The translations under genes were made by a program, and so were the position numbers. A stretch of 64,000 nt of DNA from Diphasiastrum complanatum (taxonomy: Eukaryota > Streptophyta > Lycopodiopsida > Lycopodiales > Lycopodiaceae): the NCBI GenBank assembly GCA_029204225.1, contig CM055107.1:31397410-31461409 (forward strand), given 5' to 3'. Position 1 is the first letter of the stretch. The number at the start of each line of letters is the position of its first letter. The notes below the pieces were generated by a model, which searched no databases, was not told where the DNA came from, and worked only from the letters and a program-made list of their open reading frames with translations. Shown here in pieces: positions 21,438 to 32,724 of this stretch.

Positions 21438-23041
21438 TAAGCTATTACCATTGTGGATCTTAGGGTTAATGGATGTATTGTTAATGCTTAGTGTTCATGG
21501 ATGTAGTGTTAATGCTTAGTGTTAATGGATGTTAGATTTAGATGTGGATCTTCCATACATGCTGAATTCTGAGATATGTTATCGCTCTCACGGGATCGAA
21601 CCTCCGCGTGACGACTACCTTCATCTCCTTGATGCTTGGGTTGAGGATAGCATAGGAAATAAACCCACTACAATTTTGGTGCCATTGTCGAGAGCTACGC
21701 CAATTTTTAAGTTTACAGCATGTTTGGTTGATGGTTAGCTTGCATTAGGCATCTTGTCTTGGCATGAATAGTGTTAAAATTGCATTTTAGGATTAAATTT
21801 AGAGTGATTTTGCTTGATTTGAATGGATCTTCTTGTTTGAAATCTAATTTTATTGTTGAGCAGGAGAACCTATTCAAATCACCATTCTTAAGATTTACTA
21901 GGATTTGAGAAACCAGAAAAAACAACAAAAATCGGTCAAATCTGTCAGAATTTGGTCAAAAGGAGACAAAATTGTCATCAGAGCTGATAACTTTTTATCC
22001 TCTTTTAGGAAACACTTGCCGAGTTGCAAACACCTTTGGTTTTGCTCACAAAACCTTCAGTTTGAAGGGCAAACATTCCTTCCCAGCAGATTTGCAAAAA
22101 CATCAGAAAAATCATCAAAAAATACCAAAAAATACTCAAAACCCTAAAAAAATATAGAAAAAGAACCTTCATCCGATTCATTGTGCATAGGTGTGATTCA
22201 TATCTATCTACTGCCAGGTCGGCGAACGTTAATTCTAAAATAATAAAAAAAGTCAAAGTGACTGTTCATCTAGTGGCTGGTAATTTTTTTGTGAAGAGTT
22301 TAACACTTTTTTACAAAATTATCAGTTTTCTAAGAAGAACCTTTGTCTGAAACCTTTGCCAAAGTATGTGTTAGTTTGAATTACTATTTTGGTTCATCAA
22401 TGAGTTTGGTGAACGATAAGCAGAGGCCACATGTCATATTGACCTATTTTTGTCAAAAAGGGCTCTTTTTTACAAAAATAGCAATATTACATTTGTAACC
22501 TTCGCCGAAGCGTTTGCTGGAATTTCTGAGGATACTATTTATAATAAGCTACCATTTTTTAGCTCGGCGAACATTATTGTTACTAGGATCTTAAAAAATC
22601 TCTATTTTTACCCTCGCCAAATTACAAAAATCGTACTGTTGTCCATCAAAACCCTCGCCAGTTCTACCCTAGCCTTATATGAGTCAGATTTACTCTCTAT
22701 GAGTTCGACGAAGGTTAATTTTTTTTGTCAAAAAATAGCCAAATCAGAGACTTTTTACTAAAAATAGCACTAAAGGACCTTCACCGAGCCAACCTTCGTC
22801 CATACTATTTATAGATTCTGATTTTCCAGATCTAGCCTCTATCAAAATTTTGAGCAATTCTATTACAGTTTGATTCTGATCTGAGAAATCATTATTCTTA
22901 GAATTGTCGTTCGCTCGATCAAGATCTCAAAAATAAATATTCTGATTATTTTCAAGGGATAGAGATTACAGATTTGATCTGATCTGAGATAGGATATTAT
23001 TGAAAAATCTAGATCCAATCTCATTATTTGATTTTGGAATT

Positions 23042-23362
23042 ATGGCTGACGAAGGATCATTGAACCCACCACCAACTGTTGTTAGGAGGTCTCCTCATTT
23101 AGAAATACCAAAGTACGATGGGTTATCTGACTCCATCAGATTTTTTCAGATCTTTTTTGAATCATGTAGGGTTTATGACGAAGTATTTCCACAAGATAAG
23201 TTATTTCTTATAGCCTTAACTGGAGCTAATCAAGATTGTTTTTATAACCAAGAGGAAGCATAACGTCAAGATTGGAAAGTGTTCAAAGTTGCTCTCATTA
23301 TGAGATTTAAGTCCAAAAAATTGAAAGATCCCTTTCTCCTTTTAAGTAAAATTAAAATGGGA
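23042..23362 (+). pseudogene. Family E Gag, N-terminal fragment
   Basis: ATG at 23042 opens MADEGSLNPPP, then DGLSDSIRFFQIFFESCRVYDEVFPQDKL. After a stop at 23261-23263 the same frame continues QDWKVFKVALIMRFKSKK...LLSKIKMG. The minus-strand Gag at 57711-58139 has matching blocks in the same order (DSQRFFQIFENACDVYGE, DWSILKESFIKHFK, LSNIKM), so these are homologous Gypsy-like capsid domains. Reading ends at the deletion junction near 23363. Confidence 0.7.
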
Positions 23363-23456
23363 ACTAACTCTATTCCTCCATCTCTCATGCTTTTGTTGTA
23401 TTTGCTAATTGTTGGATCTAAATATTATTGGAATTGCTATTTCTTATGTTTTTTGT

Positions 23457-23459
<3 letters not shown>

Positions 23460-23552
<93 letters not shown>
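23460..23552. repeat. (GA)n microsatellite within a truncated family E 3' LTR
   Basis: About 93 bp of nearly pure GA repeats at the homologous place to 21315-21432 in the partner LTR, after a shared left flank ending TTCTTATG(C/T)TTTTTGTG. Confidence 0.95.
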
Positions 23553-23555
<3 letters not shown>

Positions 23556-23784
23556 ATTATCATTGCGGATCTTAGGGTTAATGGATGTAGTGTTAATGCT
23601 TAGTGTTAATGCTTGGTGTTAATGGATGTTAGAATTAGATGTGGACCTTCCATACATGTTGAATTCTGAGATATGCTATCGCTCTCACGGGATTGAACCT
23701 CCGCGTGACGACTACTTTCATCTCCTTGATGCTTGTGTGCTTGGATTTTGAATTGAGAATAGGATAGGAAATAAACCTACTACA

Positions 23785-26270
23785 GTTGCACGTCTGTCTT
23801 CTTAGCCTTTGTCTTCTTGAGTGGGATCAATTACAAGTGTATCTTTTGCTTGTGTGGTTGCAGGCAGCTCGCTTTCTCCCTCCCCTGAACTTGTTGCATG
23901 TGCCATGGTGTTGGATTGTCCCACAGAATCAACTGGTTGTTGTATGCGAGGGGGTGATATTGTTACTTGTATTGTCCCTGTTGGCGATTGGGACCTAGAT
24001 CTTCTAGCAGTAGGTGATTGCACTTGTGGTGATTGTGGCTGCTGAGTATCCATCAGTTGTAGCTATTGTGAGGAGGTGGCAGATGATGTCCTTCTGGTCG
24101 TGGATCGTTGTGTCTACAAGTTGCCTTCCTCTTCATGAACATTGTCTCACTACTGCTGCACATTTGGTTATATAGGCACATGCAACTGCTAGCTCTGGAT
24201 CTTTGATAGCATCCAACCTGTACTTTCCATTGGAGGCTTCATTGAATTTGACTGCTTTGTCGGTTGATGGCTTCGATTGAGTCTTTGGGTAATTGCTTCG
24301 GCTAGAATCCCTTGGTTGAAATACTTGGTTGGATCTCGATCGAGAGATTCGGCTGAAGTTGATGTGATTGTAGCACTCTGTGAGAGCACTCGATCTGGGC
24401 ACTCATGTAGAGCATTTGGTTGAGTGCTCGGTTGGAATATTTGGTCGAAGCACATTGGACCAAATTTTTACAATCTCTTTGTAGTTGAGTCCAAGACCAA
24501 TGTCTCAATTATATACAAGAATCAACTTTGAAGTGACATGGATCTCTCAAAAAACTTGGATATGCATAGATATCCTAAACTCTCTACAAGGTAATCTGGA
24601 GAAAGATAGATCAATAAAAATTCAGTCTTGAGATACTCTACAATAAAAACATTGGCAAGATCTTGGCAATGGTAATCAAGAAATGTTTAATGTTGTTGAT
24701 TTCGAACAGATGCATTGTTACAATACACACTTATCCATCACATTATTACAATATCCATTTACTTTGCACTTAAGATAGAAACTTAGTCATATGCTAATAC
24801 AATACAATTATCAAACACAACACACATTCAAGATGCGATAATTTTGTAAATGTAGGTACCCCAACAAAATATCTCGTTTGTTTGAAGATACTGTTGAAGT
24901 AGAGCAGCCTCAATTTGTTGTGGTTAGCAAACCACTAGCCTAAGAATATCTAGCTGCTTAGGATCTACAAAGGTCAGGTTCTGATATGTGACTGAAAGAT
25001 GGTGCACGAAGAAGCACATTTTTCTCTATCTTCATAATCTACTCCATGTAGTAAGTCTTCCAACGCTTTTAGTTTCAGGTTCGTGAAACGAGGAGTCGCA
25101 AGTAACAGTTTCAGAAACAATAATTAGAGACTACCTGTAAGAAAACACAGCCTAATGCTCAACAAAAGGCCATAGACTGCAAGTATTGTATGGTGAGTTG
25201 GGAATTGAAGTCAACTGCAGGAAATTTTACCTGGTTGCTTGAAAATGGACCAATCAACAAAGTATAATACCGAACGTTAATGCGGAAGTTTCAATAAGTG
25301 ATTTTCTCAACACTCTTTGTAATGAAACTAGGAGATACAGGTGAGCTATACACTCAGCCGACATTTGTCGAATGTACATCAGAAATCCAAAGATGGAGAG
25401 CTTAAGTATCTTAATTGGTCCTTGGAGTACGACTTAAACTAGTTTTAAAGTTTATCAAGAATGATAAATGCATAGATTCTGAACCAGATGATCTTTGAAA
25501 TTTGCAGATTGAGATCTACATGAACAACAGTTCCTTTATGAAATTTGTGTAGCTTCCTCTGGTGATACAGGCCTCTTGTTGCAAATATGTGGGGTATTGT
25601 CACGTGAATCTCTTCCTAGATTAGACAGCTGAGCACTGATTTTCTAAAACTACAACTTCACACAAGGTGTCATCTTGTCATTCATGAAACTGAAATTACA
25701 ATTACACACATGTTCATTGATGAAATGAAATTACAATTTCACTTCTAGATATTCCAATTTCGGATCTGATTTTGTTTAGTCTATATATATTCCATCGTTA
25801 TGATTTTGTTTCAAAATTGTTTTTCAATAATAGTAACTAAAAGGATAAGTATAGAATAGATTGATAGAGCAAACAAAATGGACTCATGTGATTCTTGTGA
25901 ACTTCGGAAACCTTCAGGATTTTTGTGAAGCCTTCAAAAGATTCTCCTGCTTCGGCATTTTTGCGAAGCCCTCAAGACATTCTCTCTCTTCGGCATTCTC
26001 TCTCTCTCTCTTCGCTTTTTCCACAAAGCCATTTTGCAAGATAGGCATTTTTGGCACTTGTCGCACTTTTCGCATATTTCGCACTTTTGCAAAATCAGGA
26101 CCAGAGCGTGAATGTGTAACAGAATGCACGATAGCAAAGTGGACAAGGAAAACTAACTGGAAGAAATCAGAGTTAGGATGTTCTTTTAATTACTAGAGAT
26201 TAGGTCAGTTGTCTCTCCATTCTCTATATATATAGGATTAACGAGAGACAGATAGTGGTAAAAAAAAAAA
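23785..26270. other. Unassigned DNA with decayed repeat content
   Basis: Minus-strand stretches at 23802-24053 (Pro/Gln/Ser-rich) and 24133-24455 (Ser-rich, with imperfect phrases such as CTCGAT, GGTTGA, TCGGTTG) look like low-complexity ORF debris. About 24640-24850 matches 36537-36720 at many points (TCTTGGCAATG, AATCAAGAAATGTT, GATTTCG, ATGCATT, TAGAAACTTAGTCA), so it is another copy of the dispersed repeat seen at 33.7-36.7 kb. About 25920-26090 is rich in TTCG and CTCTCT phrases. The right part probably runs into a Copia LTR. Confidence 0.35.
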
Positions 26271-26613
26271 GATGTTATGGTACATGATACTAGTTGTTCG
26301 TAAGAGAGAGCAGCTCTCTTGCGGTATCGTGTTGTTTGAGATCCAAACAACGCACAAAGTTTGTTCTAATCTGTAATTCAGATGATACTAATGTAAGAGT
26401 GCATTAGACACAATAATCTGCAATTGTTTTATGTCTAATTGATTCATTTTCTCTTCTGCCCATTATTCATGCAGTAAATCTGTAATTTTAGTCTACCATA
26501 TGTTGTAGTAATAGAAACTGGATAATTCTTGTTTCTACATTTGAGCTTCCACGAATTTTCTATCAGTGGTATTAGAGCCAAGCTCTTGGAGTGGAACTCC
26601 AAGACGGGCCAGA

Positions 26614-27290
26614 ATGGCTTCCAACATTTCACAGAAAATCACTGTGATTCTTGATGGATCGAATTACGGTCACTGGAAAAGAAGAACCATGATTCTCCTA
26701 AAGGGAGAAGGTTTATGGGGCGTCGTGGATGGCACAAAAGAATGAAGTCAGAATCAATGAATGGAGAAGAAAAGACTTTCAAAGGAATATTAGGAAGGAC
26801 AGTGTGCATGCAGCAGAATCGTCCCGACAACAAGAAGAAGATGCCAACATATTTGTGTTGATAGAGGGAGAAGGCGACACTACACATCTGACACAAGAAA
26901 ATTGTTCCAAGATAATAATAGATTCTGGAGCTACTGTCCATGTTACGTGCAGGAAAGAACTCCTGCAAAAATTTCAAACAAGCTACACATCTAGATCAGT
27001 CAAGCTTGGTGATGATAGCCAACGCAGAGTGGGAGGAATTGGAATAATCCAGATGATGACTCGTAATGGACGCAAAGATCTAGAAGGGACACTATATGTG
27101 CCATCATTGAAGAAGGACCTGTTATCTGTCGCAAGAATGGTAGATTTGGGCATGAAGATCTATTTTGATCAAAACCAATGTAGAGTACATGACGGATCCT
27201 CTAACAAGGTCATTGTAACTACACCTAGAAGGGGCAATTTGTACCAGGTCACAGTTTCAGAGGGAGTGAAAATGCATTGGCTACCACCTC
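26614..27290 (+). pseudogene. Copia A Gag start fused to aspartic protease, broken
   Basis: ATG at 26614 opens MASNISQKITVILDGSNYGHW, a typical Copia Gag start, but a stop follows within about 45 codons. A second frame (26729-27290) resumes and reaches IIIDSGATVHV (about 26920), the Copia protease active site DSGA, then GTLYVPSLKKDLLSV and the GNLYQV phrase of the pre-integrase region. The capsid helices and zinc knuckle are missing between them, so a deletion joined Gag to protease. The frame runs directly into the 5-bp target site of element B at 27286-27290. Confidence 0.75.
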
Positions 27291-27993
27291 TGTGAAATGA
27301 CTGTACTTTAGGACCATAAATGGATCTACAAAAGATCCACAAGAGTGATTGGATGCTTGATTAACAATCATTAAAAAAACTAGTCATAAAAAAAGTTGAT
27401 CTAGATTGGCAATTTGACAAACAACAAGCATTAACAATCAAAAGCATTGATCAACATTGAAATCCAAGCCCACACGTGTGTACTACAAGCTATAGTACGG
27501 CCTTCAACCTGAGAAACAAGTAGAAATTGATTTGGGTTCATTTGGATCACAAAAACTCAATGTACATAGTGAACTAGCTTGAGATTGCCAATGAGCTCCA
27601 AAAATTTTCTATCTTCTCACTATGGAGAGAGGGAATACATAGCAAATTCGACTTCCTTCTTGAAGTTAGGTGGATTTCCAGCATGTAATAAAGAAGTTAA
27701 CTCACTCTCCTTGACCTAAAATGAAACCCTAGTCTATTTCCTAGAGTCATGCTTGGTAGATAGCTAGTTGGTCAGATTTTCACCTTAAATCTAGGATTTA
27801 GGTCCTATAAACTAGGAATCACTACCAAAATGACAGGAACAACCCTATGGACTTGACCTAACCTACATTAGGAGTGGGTTTCCACGTGGCATCTTGGCCT
27901 CACATGTGTGGAATCCACTTATGTACAAAATTTACATTATACTACATGGTTTTTTATCAAGCTAGATTTGCCAATTTTTGGCAATTCTTCACA
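27291..27993 (-). repeat. Copia B 3' LTR
   Basis: 703 bp, TGTGAAATGACTG...TTCTTCACA on the plus strand. It is the downstream LTR of the minus-strand element. Against the other LTR I see scattered single-base differences and small changes near the left end. It includes palindromes of the ACACGTGTG type (about 27472) and CACATGTGTG (about 27902). Confidence 0.93.
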
Positions 27994-28205
27994 CTCCTCC
28001 TCAAATTTAGCTTGATCTATCTACAACTCTCTTGCTAGATGAATGAAATGCTTTTAGAAGTGTCTAGAAAATCCAGCTACAAACAAGGAACTTTTGAGAC
28101 TCCAATAGAGAATGATGTCCATGAAGGATCTTTCACCACCTCTTAAAGGATCCCTTACAAGATGTTCCACAAATGTGTCTATATACATGTAGCACACTTC
28201 AAAAC

Positions 28206-29492
28206 CTATACATCATGCCAAGCCATGGATTCCAAGGCATTTTGTGCACTTGAAGATACATCAATTAAAACATTAAGTGCATAAATAATGTTGCCAAAGA
28301 CAACTTGCCTTGCTTGATCCATATGATTGAGCCTTGATGGCTCCATCTTGATACTCAAGATTCTTCTTGGAGTCCTCGGGTCTTGAGCTTGATCCTCCGC
28401 TTGACTTGACTCCAAAACATCAATGAATTGAATAAGGTGTTGATCCAAAGGTGCTTCTTCAAGTTTACAAATCTTCAACTCTCGAAAGATTACATTTCCA
28501 CCATTGACAAATTCTTTGGTTGAAAACAAGTAGATTCTACAATCTCGACTTGAAGAGCAAAACACTACCATTATTTCTATCATTGAAATATGATAATCTT
28601 TGGTCCTTAAATTGGAATGATCATGCAAAAAGCATGTGGACACAAAGATTTCCAAAGCAAATGATGTTTCATCTTTTATGACTCTATTGAAACTATTACA
28701 AAAATAGTTATCCAATGAAATTGCTTTATCAACATCAAATGTAGATTTCAAAGCATCCCATTTCATTATCTTGTCATACAAAATAATAAACACCATGAAT
28801 TTTAAAGGTAAGAAACAAGTCACCTCATGTCTACTACTACTTTCCAAAAAGTATTTAAAGATAGTAGACTCTCCAATGCTCACCACCCTTGCAAGATGCA
28901 CACTTGAATGGACAATTTGCATGCAATGTGATGACTTGACCATTGTCATTGAGGACTCCCTTGGAACTCTCATGCTTTGAGGCTGATCCTCAAGACCTTC
29001 CTCCTTTTGATGCTCCTCCTCAATGCAAGCAAGATCACACTTTTCCAAGATCTCCTCCTTTGCCAAGCTCATTTTTTCAAAAGCAACACTAGCTTCCAAC
29101 TTAAACAATCTTCCATGTTTAAATCTCTTTGCAATGCAAACATCATTCTTCAAGATGAAGCAAACACCATGCTTAAAGTGGACATCCAAGCCACTTTCTA
29201 AGAGTAGACCAACACTAAGCATATTCTTGGTGATTGATGGTACATAAAGGACATTTTCTAGATCCATGCATTTTGAGGATTCTAGACACAAAGAGATGGT
29301 ACCAACACCATCTATCCTACACTCTTCATCATTTGCAGTAAAGACAAACTTTTTAGCAGCATTGAAAGAGTGTAAGGTTGAGAAAAAGTCCTTTTCACAA
29401 GACATGTGGGAGCTAGCCCACTGTCGATCCACCAATTGTCTCTTGAATTGCCATTGCTTGTTGGTGAGGATGTAGATGCCATCAAGAATCAA
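28206..29492 (-). pseudogene. Copia B protease and pre-integrase ORF, RT-less, 428 codons
   Basis: The frame includes VGTISLCLESSKCMDLENVLYVPSI..NMLSVGLLLESGLDVHF and GRLFKLEAS, the stretch from after the protease active site into the pre-integrase region. The DSGASSHMS active site itself is split: GACAGTGGG is in one frame and GCTAGCTCCCACATG continues in the next, as if one base were lost near 29425. Downstream, after an Asp/Glu-rich linker, CRIYLFSTKEFVNGGNVIF resembles the text after integrase in Copia polyproteins. The integrase core and RT appear to be deleted. The long remaining open frame is notable in a deleted element but no function can be claimed. Confidence 0.7.
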
Positions 29493-29499
29493 TCTACTT

Positions 29500-30358
29500 C
29501 ATCCTCCTCCTCCTCCTTTGCAAGGTTTCCTTGTTTGTCCTCCTCCACTTGTGCTCTTAACATCTTGTAGCATTTAGATGCATAATGCCCCTTCTTTCCA
29601 CAAAAGAAGCATTTCTTCTTTGACTTGTCCTTTGAGCTTCATGCATCATCCTCTTCTTTGGCCTCCTTTGGATGCTTCTTCTTTCCATTGGTCTTCTTTT
29701 TGCCCTTGAATGATAAATTGGCTTTCTCATCACCATCCTGCAAAGACAAGGAAGTCATCCTAGATTTTGCATGGAGCATCCTACACTCTTCAGCCACTAA
29801 TACACTGTGAAGTTTTTCTATAGTTGGCAAAGTGTCTTGGATGGCAAAACTTTGGACCAAATTTGCAAAGTCATCTCCTAGACCATTAAGGACAATTTAT
29901 ACAAGCTCTCCATCTTGAATCTTCTCTCCAATGGAAGCCAACTCCCTGTTTAGAGACTTGATTTTGAGTACATAATCCTGTGCACTCCTCATGCTTTGCA
30001 AAATTTCATTTCTAAGCATAAGAACTCTAGAAGTGTTGCTAGACTCATAGATTGATTTTAAAGACTCCGAAGCCTCTTTAGCACTAGTACAAGCTGATAC
30101 TTCTCTCAACAAATCATTGCTCACATTCATCTTCACACAATGAAGTGCAAGTCTAGATCTCTTCTTGTATCTAGCTAACTCATGTGCACCAGGAGGTTCA
30201 TCTTCATCTTCAATCAAGAACTCATAAAGGTCTTGGAGCACCAAGAGTGACTCCATCCTAACCTTCCAAATAGCATAATTTGTAGAATTCAATCTCTCAC
30301 TAGCTTCTAGAAGGTATGCTCTAGCATATCCCATCTTACTAGTGACTTCTACAAACAA
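29500..30358 (-). pseudogene. Copia B Gag
   Basis: From 30358 the frame reads YLLEASERLNSTNYAIWKVR, LARYKKRSRLALHCVKMNVS, LKSIYESSNTSRVLMLRNEIL, a UBN2-type Copia Gag. A stop near 29897 and frame changes follow. On the same strand at about 29575-29615 CFFCGKKGHYASKC forms a CCHC zinc knuckle (CX2CX4HX4C), followed by YKMLRAQVEE and an Asp/Glu-rich tract. The Gag at 63493 belongs to the same family (LLEASERLN.SNY.IWK). The primer-binding site lies about 730 bp upstream on this strand. Confidence 0.82.
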
Positions 30359-31091
30359 GAAATAGATTTGATTGACTTGAAACTCACAAAAATCTCACAC
30401 TTGCAGTGTTTCACTCATTCTAATCCAACAAATGGACTTATAATCATTGTTCTATCACTCCCTCACAAAGTTGGAATGAAGATAAGATGAAGTGAAAACT
30501 ACTTTCAAACAAATCTTGCCAAGAAATGGATTTGATTGTCTCTAGAAACTCACTGAGGTCTCTCTCTTGTAGTGTTTCACTCAAATTAGATTTCTAATCC
30601 AACAAATGGACTTATAATGTTAGTTCTAGCACTCCCTCACAAAGTTGGAATGAAGATAAGATGATGTGAAATCTACTTACAATCAAATCTTGTCAATTTT
30701 GGCTATTTTTGGACAAAAACATGACTTAATCTCACTCACACTTTTTGATGTACTTTCAAGACCTATAAAACAAGTTGATTTCAGCCCAGATTAATTACAT
30801 TTCATGACCCTATGTTAAATCTAATCAATGGCACTCAATCTTGGTAGCTTATCCTAAGATTTCCACCAAAAGCTCACAAATTGAATTTCTTTGGATCAAA
30901 TGAATACCATGCATTAAATGCAGGTTCAGAGGTGCCCACACATGTGGATAGTACGGATTTGGACCCTTACCAAGTTTGGGATCAAATCTCCTCACCAAAA
31001 TCAATATTCTAGCTTGCCCTCTCAATACTAGTTTTTAGCACCAAAACTTGCTAAAAATGGATTTGCATTAGATCAATGGCTTATGCTCTTG

Positions 31092-31109
31092 TACTTGGCT
31101 CTGATACCA
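31092..31109 (-). other. Copia B primer-binding site
   Basis: On the minus strand TGGTATCAGAGCCAAGTA follows immediately after the 5' LTR end (ACTTTCACA at 31110). It is complementary to initiator methionine tRNA, the usual Copia primer, and fixes the element's direction. Confidence 0.9.
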
Positions 31110-31812
31110 TGTGAAAGTACTGTACTTTAGGACCATAAATGGATCTACGAAAGATCCACAAGAGTGATTGGATGCTTGCTTAACAATCTATCAAAAAACT
31201 AGTCATCAAAAAAGTTGATCTAGATTGGCAATTTGACAAACAACAAGCATTAACAATCAAAAGCATTGATCAACATTGAAATCCGAACTCACATGTGTGT
31301 ACTACAGGCTGCAATACGGCCATCAACCTGAGAAACAAGTAGAAATTGATTTGGGTTCATTTGGATCACAAAAACTCAATGTACATAGTGAACTAGCTTG
31401 AGATTGCCAATGAGCTCCAAAAATTTTCTATCTTCTCACTATGGAGAGAGGGAATACATAGCAAATTCGACTTCCTTCTTGAAGTTAGGTGGATTTCCAG
31501 CATGTAATAAGGAAGTTAACTCACTCTCATTGACCTAAAATGAAACCCTAGTCTATTTCCTAGAGTCATGCTTGGTAGATAGCTAGTTGGTCAAATTTTC
31601 ACCTTAAATCTAGGATTTAGGTCCTATAAACTAGGAATCACTACCAAAATGACATGACCAACTCTATGGACTTGAACTAACCTACATTAGGAGTGGGTTG
31701 CCACGTGGCATCTTGGCCTCACATGTGTGGAATCCACTTATGTACAAAATTGACATTATACTACATGGTTTTTGATCAAGCAAGATTTGCCAATTTTTGG
31801 CAATTCTTCACA
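31110..31812 (-). repeat. Copia B 5' LTR
   Basis: 703 bp, from TGTGAAAGTACTG to TTCTTCACA on the plus strand, equal in length to the partner at 27291. It is directly followed by the target duplicate ACCTC and the resumed Copia A reading frame. Confidence 0.93.
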
Positions 31813-31817
31813 ACCTC

Positions 31818-32430
31818 TCTTGACAACGAATCAGAACTGTGGCATAAAAGAATGGGGCATGTCAACATGAAAATGATCTATCAGATGACAAAGGAAGGTC
31901 TGGCCACGGGGGTGAATGTCACCCAACCATATCCAGATTTTTGTTAGATTTGTGCTCTAGGGAAACAGAGATGAGAATCTTTCTCAGGGCAGGCAACCAG
32001 AGCAAAGGTGCCACTTGAGCTGGTACACTCAGATCTGTGTGGACCAATGGCGGTTGGCTCAATATCACACATTTTATTGATGATTACAATCACATGACTG
32101 TGATTTATTTTCTAAAATTGAAATTAGAAGTCTTTGCAAAGTTCAAGTGCTTTCAAGCCTACGCAGAAAGACATCTGCAAAGCAAATTGAAGGCACTACG
32201 ATCTGGCAATGGAGGAGAATATACTAGCAACGAGTTCAAAGAGCACTATAGAAAGGAAGGCATTGCCAGGCAGTACACCATTCCTTATACCCCACAACAT
32301 AACGGTGTGGCGAAAAGGAAGAACATGATGCTAATGGATGCAGTCCGGTGCATGTTGATTCAATCAGGATTACCCAAGGGATTCTGGGAAGCCGCAGTAG
32401 CAGCTTCAACTTACCTGCAGAATTGAACAT
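31818..32430 (+). pseudogene. Copia A pre-integrase and integrase core, catalytically dead
   Basis: ELWHKRMGHVNMKMIYQMTK is the pre-integrase zinc-binding segment that normally follows the protease region in Copia. A stop interrupts at about 31946. The integrase core follows, with HFIDDYNHMTVIYFLK, then LRSGNGGEYTSNEF and TPQHNGVAKRKN. In Copia integrases the usual text is RSDNGGEY and NGVAERKN, so the second catalytic Asp is Gly and the catalytic Glu is Lys. The frame ends at a stop after TYLQN. Confidence 0.8.
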
Positions 32431-32454
32431 TGACAACGGCTATCAGGGGCAAGA

Positions 32455-32629
32455 CTCATGGCCAAGAAAGTCGCTCAATACATTAAAAGTACAATAAGGT
32501 ATGGGATAACCTTCAGCAGTAATTCTGATTTTGAATTACATGCATACAGTGATGCCACTTGGGCTAGCAGCAGAGATGACAATAAGTCTGTCTCTGGTGG
32601 ATGTTTTGTGCTTTGCAACTGTTTTGTGT
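32455..32629 (+). pseudogene. Copia A RNase H fragment
   Basis: VAQYIKSTIRYGITF and LHAYSDATWASSRDDNKSVSGGCFVL match the Copia RNase H region (normally Y(S/C)DADWA...RKSTSG). It follows the integrase stop within about 30 bp, so the whole RT domain is deleted. It runs into an inverted fragment of a Copia B LTR at 32630. Confidence 0.75.
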
Positions 32630-32722
32630 CTAGTTTTTTGATAGATTGTTAAGCAAGCATCCAATCACTCTTGTGGATCTTTTGTAGATCCATTTATGGT
32701 CCTAAAGTATAGTACTTTCACA
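32630..32722 (+). mobile_element. Inverted fragment of a Copia B-type LTR
   Basis: TAGTTTTTTGATAGATTG, GTTAAGCAAGCATCCAATC and CCATTTATGGTCCTAAAG, ending ACTTTCACA, are the reverse complement of the first about 95 bp of the LTR at 31110. It is in opposite orientation to the two Copia B LTRs and truncated inside. It joins Copia A remains to family D remains. Confidence 0.85.
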
Positions 32723-32724
32723 TT

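Larger units (their letters stand above)
27291..31812 (-). mobile_element. Copia element B, full-length but non-autonomous, with target duplication
   Basis: Two LTRs of equal length (27291-27993 and 31110-31812, 703 bp each) are highly similar along their whole length. ACCTC occurs on both sides (27286-27290, 31813-31817). On the minus strand the 5' LTR is the right one, followed by primer-binding site TGGTATCAGAGCCAAGTA (31092-31109). The polypurine tract TTTGAGGAGGAG lies just before the left LTR. Gag and a protease-containing ORF are present. Integrase core, RT and RNase H are absent, so this is a deletion derivative that must have moved with help. Its insertion splits Copia A, so it is younger. 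Confidence 0.93.
26270..32629 (+). mobile_element. Old Copia element A, split by Copia element B
   Basis: A CTATATATATAGG box near 26224, an LTR end at about 26564 (TTCTATCA) and the primer-binding site TGGTATTAGAGCC (26566) mark the 5' side. Gag start, protease and pre-integrase parts follow to 27290. Element B then interrupts. After 31812 the Copia A frame resumes at ACCTC TCTTGAC with pre-integrase, integrase core and an RNase H piece, ending abruptly at 32629. The RT region and the 3' LTR are missing. It is defective at many points. Confidence 0.75.
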
